A stretch of 15,806 nt of DNA from Hirudo medicinalis (GCA_011800805.1 MPNW01001300.1:17967-33772), one strand, 5' to 3'. Counted from the first letter of the stretch, positions 1 through 8,332 are shown. Program-made: numbers and translations. The notes: a model not told the origin generated them from the sequence alone.

Positions 1-97
1 GAAATTCATTTGAGATTCCACCCATCACCCCCTATCCATCCCCCCTCCCCCCCATCCACCCCCCTCTGCGCTTAAAGATCAACAGGACTTTAAACAG

Positions 98-225
98 ACC
101 ACACAAATGTCTCGTGTGCCTCTGAATTGGAGAATAGAATGAATTTGGACTCGAGATGGTTAATAAAACGAGGTGCCCTTGAAGCCCACCCCCCGAAGTG
201 GGTGAAAGGGTGGAACCCTTGGGAG
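98..225 (+). CDS. iGluR exon A: end of amino-terminal domain / linker to S1
   Basis: This reading frame is open from about 94 and ends at a strong donor (GGGAG|GTGAGT) in phase 0, matching the next exon. The acceptor at 95-97 follows a C/T-rich stretch, and an in-frame TAA at 91-93 means the exon cannot start earlier. It ends in a Trp-rich segment ([10 protein letters not shown]) like the W..VG.W segment that comes just before S1 in NMDA-type receptors. Support is the splice phase plus this short motif, so the exon is less certain than those that follow. Earlier exons would lie before the window. Confidence 0.5.
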
Positions 226-3200
226 GTGAGTGTCTGCAGGGCATAAAATGCTGGAATGGCCTCGGTCGATCTAAATCTATTTTGATGATCTCCTTTATTT
301 AAAAATAGAAATTTATTTGCAATAACAATTTCATATAATTTATATATATATGAAATATATATGAATATATATATGAATATATGAAAATATATATATATGA
401 ATATATGGATATATATATGAATGGTTATCTCGCATTGGAAACAATTTTCTGCATTCACAAGAAAATATCTTTAAAAATCTCGAGCCAAAATAAACCTTAC
501 ATTCTGGTTTTTCATTTAGATTTTCTCGTCATTATTCTCCGATGTCAACAAGAAATCTGCTTTTCATAAGTTTATTCGCATTGAAAGACTCTAAATTATG
601 AATTTAATTCAGGAAAAAAAATTATTTTCTACTTAACTTGTTATAATAACATTAATATTTAATATGTTTATAATAAATAATATTCGACATATTATAATAA
701 TCACCTTTCCCGAGTTTAATCCTACGAGCAGAAATGATTTTCAACTACATCAATTTGTGTTTCCTTGTTCCTCTCCTTGTCTGTGTGAGAGTGTCTGTGC
801 AATTGTCCGTGTGAGTGTCTGTGCAATTGTCTGTGTGTGAGTGTCTGTGCAATTGTCTGTATGAATGTCTGTGCATTTGTCTGTGCATGTATGTGACCTT
901 TCTTGAGACGATTTTCAATTCCGATAGAATCGTGCGTGAGAGATAAGACCGATTTAATTATGCCATTTGTTTCAGGTCCTCTTTCTTCGCCATCTTGAAA
1001 AGAAGTATTTATTTTCAGTTTAATTTTTTTTTTTCGGACGATTTTTTGAAATTAAATAAATCCATTTTTCTAGAAACGCATCTTCACTTACGGCTGCGCG
1101 ATATTACAGCTGGTTGTTGGTCGCTGGCATCATCGCAGCGCTACAAATCTGCACAATAAATTCCATCGAGTAATATTTACAATCAACGCCGTCCAGCCGA
1201 TCGGCCATTAGCATAATATATTCCCGTGCTCATTAACATAATCGACTTGTAATTAATAATCAATTAAAGAGACATGCGCAGTCACGGTTCACTTGCACGA
1301 CACAGGAATTCCCGTTCGTCATGCTCAGACCCGACCATTGGAATCGCACGGAGATGGATCGTTACCATGGCTACTGCCTGGACTTCCTTCGAGAGTTGTC
1401 ACGTGATCTTTCCTTCAACTATGACGTCACTGTCGTCTCAGATGACGTCATTAATTACTGCTGCGGATCGAGCAAGGGCGGAGGGGGTCTTCTGGCCACG
1501 ATCCAGAACGGGGTGAGTTTCACCCACTCACTCGTCCATCCACTCACCCATCCACTCATCCATCCACTCATCCATCCATTCACCCATCCATCTACTCACT
1601 CATCCATCCATTCACCCATCCATCTACTCACCCATCCATTCATCCACCCATCCATCCATCCATCCATCCACCCATCCATCCACCCATCCATCCACCCATC
1701 CATCCGTCCACCCACCCATCCATCCATCCATCCTTCCTTCCACTCATTCATTTACTCATCCACTTAACTTATTAAGTCATCCATCCTTCCAGGAAGAGGA
1801 GGCGAATATCTGAACGGGTTTTGAATCCGACTGAGATTGAAATGTTGGCAGTTCATTCATTCGTTCGTTCGTTCGTTCGTTCGTTCGTTCGTTCGTTCGT
1901 TCGTTCGTTCGTTCGTTCGTTCGTTCGNTCATTCGTTCATTCGTTCATTCGTTCATTCGTTCATTCGTTCATTCGTTCATTCATTCATTCATTCATTCAT
2001 TCATTCATTCATTCATCCATTCATTCATTCGTTCGTTCTTTCATTCATTCATTCTTTTTTTTCCCTTTGCATAAAAAGATACCATCCGCAGTATAATTTA
2101 TCTATTACATTAATTGAGTTCTTAATCAACGAATATCTAAAGTTTAGAATAGACAGCTACACTGACCTTTCCAATCCATTCACCAAGGGTTCGAATCCTA
2201 GTCACGAACATAGTTTTTCTGGACTGCATGTTTTGCCAGCGTCGAAAGCAAAAAAAAACCCAAGAAATGCTCTCCTATTCCCGATAAGGACCAATAAAAT
2301 CTGATGCCTCAGCTATGAATTGGCCGTAAAAGGCTCCTATCATACAACTTAAGGATTATGAAACTCCAATCAAGCAGAAACTGTTCGCTCATGGGTGAAT
2401 TTTTGACCTCAGCTCCTGTAAGCCTGGTTGGGTTTCATTTGATTGTAGTGTTAATACGTCCAAAGCTTCAGATCGCATTATATCCGCTGTGGAAGATGGT
2501 CCGGTGATTTTTGTGGGAGATGATTTTTTAAATTTGTCCGACAAAATTCGAAATCCTAACGAAATTCCTTTGTTGATAAGTTAAGCAGATTACAATTTAC
2601 CAAAAAACTTTTGTGCTAAAGTGTTGTTTCTCGTTCATCTTTTGAAACCAAATGGTCATCCTTCGTTTGGGACATCCACGAGAGGAGGTGGTGCTATTGG
2701 CTCGGACCGAATCATCCAAGTCTCTTAAGCATTCAAATAATAAACTGCTTATTTAAAAAAAAAAGTTAAATTTAGATTTATAAGGCTGCAATGTTTTGTG
2801 TCTACCTGTAACATATTTTATAGAAACTTGCCCTCAATCAGTTACAATGGCTTATTAATTAAAATTATTGGTTGAAATCTTTAAAAACCTGACGACCTTT
2901 CCATTTCAGTCAGCATCCTTTGGACTACCCTTTCCAGTTTCCTCTGCCACCAACAAAATGTTGGACCTCACGATTCCTTTCTCAAGCACCGAGTGGGCAG
3001 TTCTCACCGCGGGAGCAGACCAGGGTCATTCTCACAGATTTTCCTCCCTTCAAGTTTGGCTTTTCATATTCATTGAACCATTTCCGCCGCTGATCTGGCT
3101 GGTTTTGGTCGGAGCTGTCCTGGTAGCCTCGTGCTGCCTCTACGTCCTGGAGAGCATGGATTTGCTGAGACCTCTGGAAGAAAGAATGCTGGTGACTCAA

Positions 3201-4075
3201 GATGTATGGAGCGGGGGATGCATCGGCTGTCACGACGCTAACCCCGAGGTAGTCCCGACGATCATTCAAGGCGAAGGAGAATTCGGCAAATGTCAAGGAT
3301 TCGTCAGCGATTCCGATCTGACAGAGCGTCCATCGATTGATTACTCTTTCGACGATCGCTTCGGAACGCGTGCGTGTTGCTGCTGCTGCGACTGCAAGAA
3401 GTCGACGGCTTCGCACGCCGTCGTCTCCCTTCCAGGTGAAGTCGGCACGACAGTTGCAGTCGATTCCAGGATGTCCAGTGGAGGAAAATATGTCAGTCTC
3501 TCTTTCGTTCAGTGCCTCTGGTAATTTGCCTTTGGTCGTCACTTGATTTATGACGTTTCTCAAGAAATTATTTATTATAATAACAATTTATTGCCAATCA
3601 ATTAGTTTTGTTTTTTTTTTTATAATATATATCGTTCGTTTGTCTTCATTCATCCTGTACTTTCAATCAATCTGAGAAGTGACGCCTGTTGTTTTATTAA
3701 AGCTCCTCCCACAATGCCAAGATTAATAAATGGATGGTCCCCGCACTGAGACCAGAAAACAATCATTTAGGCGGGAAAGAATCCCGCTCATGTGTGCTTA
3801 ATGCGAATCTCCATGCGTAATAAATATCAAATTATAAAAAGAAATAAAAGTAACAATCGTATATTAAATATTAATTAGCAATAATATATTAAATATTAAT
3901 TAGTAATAACATATTAATTATTAATTAGCAATAATATATTAAGTAATAAATTGTAAATATAAGCAATAATATTAATCATGTTTATAGTAATACGATCTGG
4001 GTATCTACCTTTTCTGATGACATCATCACTATCGATAAAATTGGTTAAGCCGACTAATAAACAATTATTTATCTA

Positions 4076-4106
<31 letters not shown>

Positions 4107-6234
4107 TACTATTAATTATGATTAATTATTTAGGATCGTGATCACAATGACCACGCTCAGGGATCTCAACTCACCAATCAGACTCCTGCACAGAACTGCA
4201 GTGGGAAGGGTGTTCAGTCTTTTGTTGAGGTGAACGTTTTGAAAAGTTAGGAGGATGTAAGGAAAAAACAATTACTGATTGAACATCCAATTATATTAAT
4301 AATTGCAATATTATTTGAATATTTATTATTTTTAAACTGTTAATTGATAAATTGGATAAATGAACATTACATGTAGGTAATGAAAATATTCTTTCATTAT
4401 TTGAGATTATTATTTCAAAGTTATTTAAATCCAGATCCTTCTCCCTGGTCACAATCATCTCGTACGCTTCCAGTCTTGTTCTTCTGTTGTCCAAGCTCGA
4501 ACTTCAAACCTCGAGACCCCATCGAGACTCTTTTCTTTCAACTGTCGATCAAATTTTCACAAGAAACACAGACTCCAAAGTGTTCTTGCCCTCGAAAGAG
4601 GTGGAAAATTATTTGTTCGACCAGGAAGACATGGAAATGGATGCCTACGTCCGAGCGGATGCTACGCTTGATCCCACAAATCTCGCATGGAGGAGGCTCC
4701 TCGCTTCGGACAGGATATCGTACTTGAAGGAAATCATTCAAACTCAGCATAGTAGCGAGTATAATTTTTCAACTCCTCAACAAAGCTCATTCTTAGAAAA
4801 CCTCTTCAGCCCGGGGAGACCGGCTAAGCTCAAACCACCCATTAACCACTCGACTAAACCGATTCGCGACCAGCCGTCGATCACAGTCTGGCACTTAGCC
4901 GGTTTGAACTACATATCTTCAAAGCTATGTCTGGAAGCTGCCGATGTTGGAGGGGGGCTTAAAGTCATTGTCAAACCACTAATGGAAAGAAAGCAGCACA
5001 AACAAAGGATCCATTTTTCCATCGCTCTTCCACAGGGAACGTCACTCAGGAACGAACTCAACGCCGGGATTCTCAGATTGAAAGAACAAGGAATCATTGA
5101 AAGACTTGAAAGGAGGTAAAATAAAAATTACTCCGAAGAATAAAAGATTTATTTCCACGAATTTAATTCGTTTCCAGATTTTCTTTTTCATTTTTGTTCA
5201 CGTCAGCGATTTTGATTTGTCATGAAATTTTTACTTGGTAAATTATCCTTTGATTTTGGAAGTTAATGTGGTTTTTTTTTTTACTCAATCAATAACCGAT
5301 TTAAATTTACCACAGACTGATTCCTCTAAAAATTGGCATGCGAGCATTCTAAAGCATTTTAGTCTCCTTCGATTGATCACATTTCAGGTGGGAATTATGG
5401 ACTGCGCCCTGCTCAATGGTTAACCCCAAAGACAAAAGCGATTCCTTCATTGGCAATGCAAATCTTCAAATGTTCGGAGGATTCTCGGCCGTGTTTTGTT
5501 GCCTGTGGGTCTCAAATGTGTTTTGGGCGATATTCAGAAGGAAGAGGAAAAGATGTAACAGCTTCTACAGAACTGAGGAGAGGGTTCGCTCAGTAAAAAA
5601 TGTGAGTTTCTTTGTTTCTACTTGCCATCACCTCAGTAATATTGGCAATAGTAGTCCTTCCTTATTTTAAACAGTTCAACAATGTATTATTACTAGTTTA
5701 GAAAGAGATACTTTGGTTTTGTTCGACTTGACCTGTAGACTTGTATGGGGCTGCCTTTACTTGTTAAATACATTAAAAACATGTTGTTTGAATGAACATC
5801 GGCTGACGAAATTATTAATTAATTTACTAAAACACACTCAGGAAAATCATCATCCACACCACACTTCTCTTCGCCTTTCAAGCCACGAGCAATCCCTGCC
5901 CCAGGCAGACACGAGGGACGTGCCAGGCTCCTCGCCTCCGACCTTCGATCAGTCAATGTCCTTTAATATCGTCTCAGAATCGACTGCTCTGACTGCCATA
6001 CCATCCACTGATCTCACACTGGCAACGGCCTCGACTATGCCAGAGCTCCAGGAATCTTCCACATCCCAGGGTCTTCACCAAAGACATCACCACCACCATC
6101 ACCCTCATCATCATCACCATCGTCACAAGCAACACACTCGGAGGAGGGACAGGGCAGGGGGAACCACCTCCAGCATGCAAAAGCCAAAGGCCGATTCTTA
6201 TCCGACTTGGCGAAGACAGACTAATATATTTTGA
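98..6234 (+). CDS. Divergent NMDA-like ionotropic glutamate receptor, 5' end outside window (seven exons)
   Basis: Joined exons are 98-225, 1282-1512, 2910-3520, 4134-4229, 4435-5115, 5388-5601 and 5842-6234. All phases match, giving 783 visible residues and a TGA stop. Domain order: end of the amino-terminal domain (1-42), S1 lobe (43-about 165), M1 (about 179-199), a long linker (200-about 313), pore loop (about 318-335), M3 (about 348-373), S2 (about 380-585), M4 (about 611-631) and a cytoplasmic tail to 783. Recognisable family motifs are [15 protein letters not shown] in S1, TIPF before M1, SYASSLVLL at the M3 SYTANLAAF position, and [21 protein letters not shown] near the end of S2. The family forms tetrameric ligand-gated cation channels in the plasma membrane. 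The LQM..FSAVF pattern before M4 recalls GluN3 subunits (inference). The residues that contact glutamate or glycine are replaced, so the ligand is unknown. It may be a co-subunit or an IR-like receptor. The family call is strong and the subtype weak. Confidence 0.88.
331..422. repeat. TA-rich microsatellite
   Basis: Tandem ATATATATGA-type units in an intron. The reading frames across it are an artefact of the repeat. Confidence 0.85.
791..889. repeat. 24-26 bp minisatellite, four copies
   Basis: Units starting near 791, 815, 841 and 865 share GTGTCTGTGCAATTGTC. Spacings are 24, 26 and 24 bp, and the last copy is more diverged. Confidence 0.85.
1282..1512 (+). CDS. iGluR exon B: S1 ligand-binding lobe, first part
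   Basis: The acceptor GCGCAG|TCA and the donor GGG|GTGAGT are both in phase 0 (77 codons). The exon starts [15 protein letters not shown], the usual first strand of S1 (xRLxIVTxxExPFV), and continues to the GYC.D.L.EL...L.F.Y core. A Cys-Cys pair and a Gly run ([10 protein letters not shown]) replace the usual DGKYG loop. It ends LLATIQNG, which flows directly into the next exon. A start at 1306 would also be in phase but would lose the first strand. Two TGACGTCA palindromes lie inside the coding sequence. Confidence 0.85.
1518..1770. repeat. CATC/CACC tetranucleotide array
   Basis: About 250 bp of CATC, CACC and ACTC units starts just six bases after the exon B donor. Apparent His/Pro/Ile/Ser-rich frames here are intron sequence. 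Confidence 0.9.
1851..2056. repeat. Compound TTCG / TTCA tetranucleotide array with an unresolved base
   Basis: A pure TTCG run (about 1857-1927) changes to alternating TTCATTCG and then to mostly pure ATTC. Position 1928 is N, at the TTCG/TTCA boundary. Array length in the assembly may not be true. Confidence 0.92.
2188..2198 (+). repeat. tRNA-like B box, possible SINE remnant
   Basis: GGTTCGAATCC is an exact match to the RNA polymerase III B-box consensus found in the T arm of tRNAs and in tRNA-derived SINEs. I see no convincing A box 30-60 bases upstream and no acceptor or T stem pairing, so this is not a tRNA gene. A decayed SINE head is possible. Confidence 0.3.
2399..2728 (+). pseudogene. 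Possible decayed coding fragment in an intron
   Basis: One frame is open for 61 codons (2399-2581), broken by TAA at 2582-2584, then open for another 47 codons to TAA at 2726-2728. Its composition looks protein-like, for example [20 protein letters not shown], with balanced charged and hydrophobic residues unlike the AT-rich flanks. I do not recognise a family. It could be a mobile-element remnant or chance. Confidence 0.25.
2910..3520 (+). CDS. iGluR exon C: end of S1, M1 and an expanded M1-pore linker
   Basis: The acceptor TTTCAG|TCA is in phase 0 and the donor CTCTG|GTAATT in phase 2. The exon begins [20 protein letters not shown], which aligns without gaps to the family's AD-APLT----R--V-DF segment. 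It carries pre-M1 and M1 ([20 protein letters not shown]). About 115 residues follow where other family members have roughly 20-40, including the run [10 protein letters not shown], before the pore start FVQCLW. I found no convincing phase-compatible intron inside the linker, so I read it as coding. A transcript would settle this. Confidence 0.85.
3860..3958. repeat. 25 bp AT-rich minisatellite, 3-4 copies
   Basis: Units at about 3860, 3885, 3910 and 3935 resemble TATATTAAATATTAATTAGC plus AATAA. The fourth is diverged. Confidence 0.75.
4074..4113. repeat. ATT/ACT trinucleotide repeat
   Basis: About 13 ATT or ACT units lie just upstream of the exon D acceptor. Confidence 0.85.
4134..4229 (+). 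CDS. iGluR exon D: pore loop to start of M3 (96 nt)
   Basis: This short exon lies between the acceptor TTATTTAG|G and the donor GAG|GTGAAC, entering and leaving in phase 2. Joined to exon C it completes a Trp codon and reads W-IVITMTTL, which lines up with the (L)WFSLGAFMQQ pore helix. It then reads [15 protein letters not shown], lining up with the pre-M3 R-LSGRIV-GVWW segment. The exon is not visible as a long open frame. It is supported by matching phases on both sides and by the order of family landmarks. Confidence 0.78.
4435..5115 (+). CDS. iGluR exon E: M3 and most of the S2 lobe
   Basis: The acceptor AATCCAG|A and the donor AGGAG|GTAAAA are both in phase 2. The exon opens with M3 ([20 protein letters not shown]) and runs through S2. 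The segment [16 protein letters not shown] aligns with the family's FIWDSAVLEFEA--C, so the Asp or Glu that grips the ligand amino group is His508. About 45 Ser/Pro-rich residues lie between the two halves of S2 and look like a lineage-specific insertion. The C-terminal part, [20 protein letters not shown], is very typical of the family. Confidence 0.9.
5388..5601 (+). CDS. iGluR exon F: end of S2 and M4
   Basis: The acceptor TTTCAG|G completes the split Arg codon, and the exon continues WELWTAPC. This matches the conserved KWW...C end of S2, where the Cys usually forms a disulfide. The family-like [13 protein letters not shown] leads into M4 (about residues 611-631), followed by a basic stop-transfer sequence FRRKRKR. 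It ends AAAAAT|GTGAGT in phase 0. Confidence 0.9.
5842..6234 (+). CDS. iGluR exon G: cytoplasmic tail and stop
   Basis: The acceptor ACTCAG|GAA is in phase 0, and the frame stays open to TGA at 6232-6234 (130 codons). The tail is rich in Ser, Thr, Pro and His. A His tract (residues 735-748, only one Pro and one Arg breaking it) is followed by an Arg/Lys cluster. No domain is recognised, and the last residues (TNIF) are not a classic PDZ ligand. That the tail is cytoplasmic is inferred from family topology. Confidence 0.82.
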   Translation, partial: ENHHPHHTSLRLSSHEQSLPQADTRDVPGSSPPTFDQSMSFNIVSESTALTAIPSTDLTLATASTMPELQESSTSQGLHQRHHHHHHPHHHHHRHKQHTRRRDRAGGTTSSMQKPKADSYPTWRRQTNIF

Positions 6235-6707
6235 TTCGATGTCTTAAATGTTTCAATTCCTTTTATTTTAAATTGTTTGATAATTTGTCGAAATTGAAAA
6301 TCTTACTTGAAGACGAGATCCTTGATCAATGAATTCCTTCTGGGCATCCATTCGTTTTTTAGAATTTAGAGATAACTGGTCCTAAGGATTTTTTTTTTAA
6401 TGTTACCATAATAATTATCATTAATAATATTATTGGTTAATTTAGCGGACGCAATGGATTATTAGTCTCGACTTTTTTTAAATCAATTTTTAAGAGCAGG
6501 TGAAATAGTATGAGATTTATATAATATATATTTATATTTATATTCATATTTATATATTAAGTTGAATATTCCTCAGTCATTTACGAATAACAAATTGTTC
6601 GTTTATAATTTTCCATTGCTGAACATATCTGGTCCTTGTGCATACTTTGCCTCAGCAAGCAATAATAACTTACAAGTAATTTAGGGAAAGTAAGTGTGGT
6701 TATTGCT

Positions 6708-6935
6708 ATCATTATCACTATTATTATTGTTATTATTGTTGTTATTATTATCACTATTATTATTATTATTATTATTATCACTATTATTATTATTATTATC
6801 ACTATTATTATTATTATTGTTGTTGTTATTATTATTATTATTATTATCACTATTATTATTATTATTATTATTATTATTATCACTATTATTATTATTATTA
6901 TTATTATTATTATCACTATTATTATTATTACTACA
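6708..6935. repeat. ATT array with periodic TCAC interruptions
   Basis: About 225 bp of ATT/TTG units is interrupted by TCACTATT at 6715, 6751, 6778, 6799, 6847, 6880 and 6913, with every spacing a multiple of three. Poly-Leu and poly-Ile frames across it are repeat artefacts. Confidence 0.92.
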
Positions 6936-7118
6936 TAAATAATTAATTATTGGTAAAATCAGTTTTTAATATCGGCACACATCTGTAGGTCGCTTGTTGA
7001 GTTGATGTATCGCTCCAAGTCAACGTGGTTCGTTCGACCTTTATTTTCTAACAAATCCTCTCCGAAATTGTTTAGTTGCTTCTTGTTTGGACTACGAATT
7101 ATTTTAAATTATGAACTA

Positions 7119-7134
7119 AATAAAGATATTTATT
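7119..7134. terminator. Back-to-back poly(A) signals for the two convergent genes
   Basis: AATAAA at 7119-7124 (+) and TTTATT at 7129-7134 (AATAAA on -) are separated by four bases. They sit 885 bp past the iGluR stop and 253 bp past the GT31-like stop. I found no earlier AATAAA for the iGluR. Use is inferred. Confidence 0.4.
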
Positions 7135-7246
7135 GAATGTGCATATGAATTTTTATTGGAATGAGTTCTTAATGAAATCTAAAACCCAACCGGCAAAGCA
7201 TTCAATGCAAAGTTGTTCATTTTTGTTGGTCAAGTTGAAGTCGTTA

Positions 7247-7284
7247 AATTATTATTATTATTATTATTATTATTATTGTTATTA
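7247..7284. repeat. ATT trinucleotide repeat
   Basis: About 12 ATT units in the intergenic region. Confidence 0.85.
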
Positions 7285-7386
7285 ACTTTTTTCGAAGCGA
7301 AATTACTTGGTCCAAAGCATCGCTTGAAGAATCGCAAAGGTCGTTGGTTCTTTCATCAATCTTAGAAACCAATTTGTGAGCGGAGA

Positions 7387-7874
7387 TTATGACAAATGCA
7401 GAGACCGTCTCCAAGCCTTTATTGTGACGAAATTAAATAAAACGGCCGACTTGAAGGCAGAAAAAATTCTGCTTGAATCGGAATACCTCATCATGGGATA
7501 ATCCAGGTATTCCGGAGTTAGGTGGGTCTCGTTCATGGAGGAGATCTTCATGTAAAGGGCTGCATCCAACGAAACAAACTGGAACAAGGCCACCATGCAA
7601 TTGCACATGTTGAACGTGGTTAAAACGTCATGCAAGTCGTAAGGATTTGCCGACTTTGCCAATTCCATCACATCCAATTTGTGTGGCTGCCTGAACAGGA
7701 GGAAAACAAACCTGGCCGAGCGAGGAAATTTCTCCAGGTAGACCAAGAAGCCCGAGGTCACTTGACCTTCCTGGAGACCATCGCCCTTGATGTTGAGGAT
7801 AAGAGACAAAGATCTTCTCAGCCTCTGCCTCAGCGGATGTATGGCGTAGACATAGAGGAGATAATAATTCTTTT
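7387..7874 (-). CDS. GT31-like gene exon 2
   Basis: It starts after a good polypyrimidine tract and CAG, completes a Glu codon and stays open to TAA at 7389-7387. It holds the ERR-AIR-like and VVFLLG-like segments and then diverges. NET (Asn-linked glycosylation sequon) follows the YMKISSM segment. Confidence 0.55.
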
Positions 7875-8262
7875 CTGAAAAATCCACTAATTTTTGAATT
7901 TATTACTATTTAAACTTTTTTCAGTTTCCAATTAATTTACTTCAAACGTCATCCTCAATCATGTCAAGCCACTGCGAAATGGTTAACTAACCACTAGGGA
8001 AGCACCCAGGTATGTCGTGCTCAACCTCGTGATAGTAAATCCGAGGCAGCGATAAAATATAAAAGTCCTTTCTCTGGATGACATTGTTACAGTGTCCATA
8101 CTGTGGAATCCTAAGCATTGGTAACGCGGATCTACAAGGTTTTAGTGAAGACAGGTGGATATTGGTGCAAACACTTTTTGCTTGCAGATTGGAAACCATG
8201 TTCGAGACGATTATGATGGCCACATATGCTGCACCCAAGTAAATGCCCGACAGAAGCTTCAT
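7387..8262 (-). CDS. Membrane-anchored protein, weakly glycosyltransferase-31-like (two exons)
   Basis: Exon 1 runs 8262 to 7992 and exon 2 runs 7874 to 7387. The splice is phase 1 on both sides, with donor AGTG|GTTAGT and acceptor TTTTTCAG|AA, and it joins to give 252 residues ending in TAA. The N terminus is a short basic stretch plus a hydrophobic segment (about residues 4-22), as in type II Golgi enzymes or a signal peptide. Near residue 88, C-FPSEKNYYLLYVYAIHP and then RQRLRRSL resemble the GT31 C----P-LL--V-S-P---ERR-AIR motif. Later RFVFLLFR resembles the family's VVFLLG, and PYDLHDVL its YGDILQ. The Trp after the Arg pair is absent, YMKISSM stands where the metal-binding DDD should be, and the protein is about 80-150 residues shorter than the family. 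It could be a pseudo-enzyme, a decaying copy or an unrelated protein. Confidence 0.5.
7992..8262 (-). CDS. GT31-like gene exon 1
   Basis: The start ATG (8262-8260, context AAAATGA) directly precedes the hydrophobic anchor. The open frame continues upstream, but that part contains poly-Asn from a TTG repeat and looks untranslated. The frame hits TAG two bases after the splice donor, which supports a real splice at GTTAGT. Confidence 0.55.
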
Positions 8263-8332
8263 TTTCTGGATGTTATGATGCAAGATAGATTGCAAATTGT
8301 TCCTAACGCAAAGGGAAAGGTTAATGTAATGA

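Larger units (their letters stand above)
226..1281 (+). other. iGluR intron A-B
   Basis: It begins GTGAGT and ends GCGCAG. It holds a TA-rich array (331-422), AT-rich unique sequence and a four-copy minisatellite (791-889). I see no further exon in it, although the stretch 1080-1200 is less AT-rich. Confidence 0.5.
3521..4133 (+). other. iGluR intron C-D
   Basis: This 613 bp intron has a GTAATT donor and a TTATTTAG acceptor. It contains a 25-bp AT-rich minisatellite and an ATT array near its 3' end. No coding segment is seen. Confidence 0.7.
6235..7386. other. Convergent intergenic region
   Basis: This is the space between the iGluR stop (+) and the stop of the GT31-like gene (-). It holds AT-rich sequence, a large interrupted ATT array, a shorter ATT array and paired poly(A) signals. 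I see no further gene. Confidence 0.6.

Noticed and set aside
1321..1767. 148-residue frame rich in His/Pro/Ile/Thr after the S1 segment
   Set aside because: Only the part up to 1512 is coding. Beyond the GTGAGT donor it is a CATC/CACC repeat.
2188..2198. tRNA gene
   Set aside because: Only a B box is present. No A box, acceptor stem or anticodon arm can be drawn.
1821..2304. Phe-Val-Arg-Ser and Phe-Ile-His-Ser repeat proteins
   Set aside because: Translations of TTCG/TTCA microsatellite in an intron. No splice or start support.
2982..3563. 193-residue minus-strand frame
   Set aside because: Shadow of iGluR exon C. The plus strand encodes M1 and family motifs in the proper order.
4134..4229. 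Reading exon D in the frame starting [13 protein letters not shown]
   Set aside because: That frame breaks phase with exons C and E and does not match the pore or pre-M3 pattern.
6581..6942. Poly-Ile and poly-Leu membrane-like frames on both strands
   Set aside because: Translations of an ATT triplet array.
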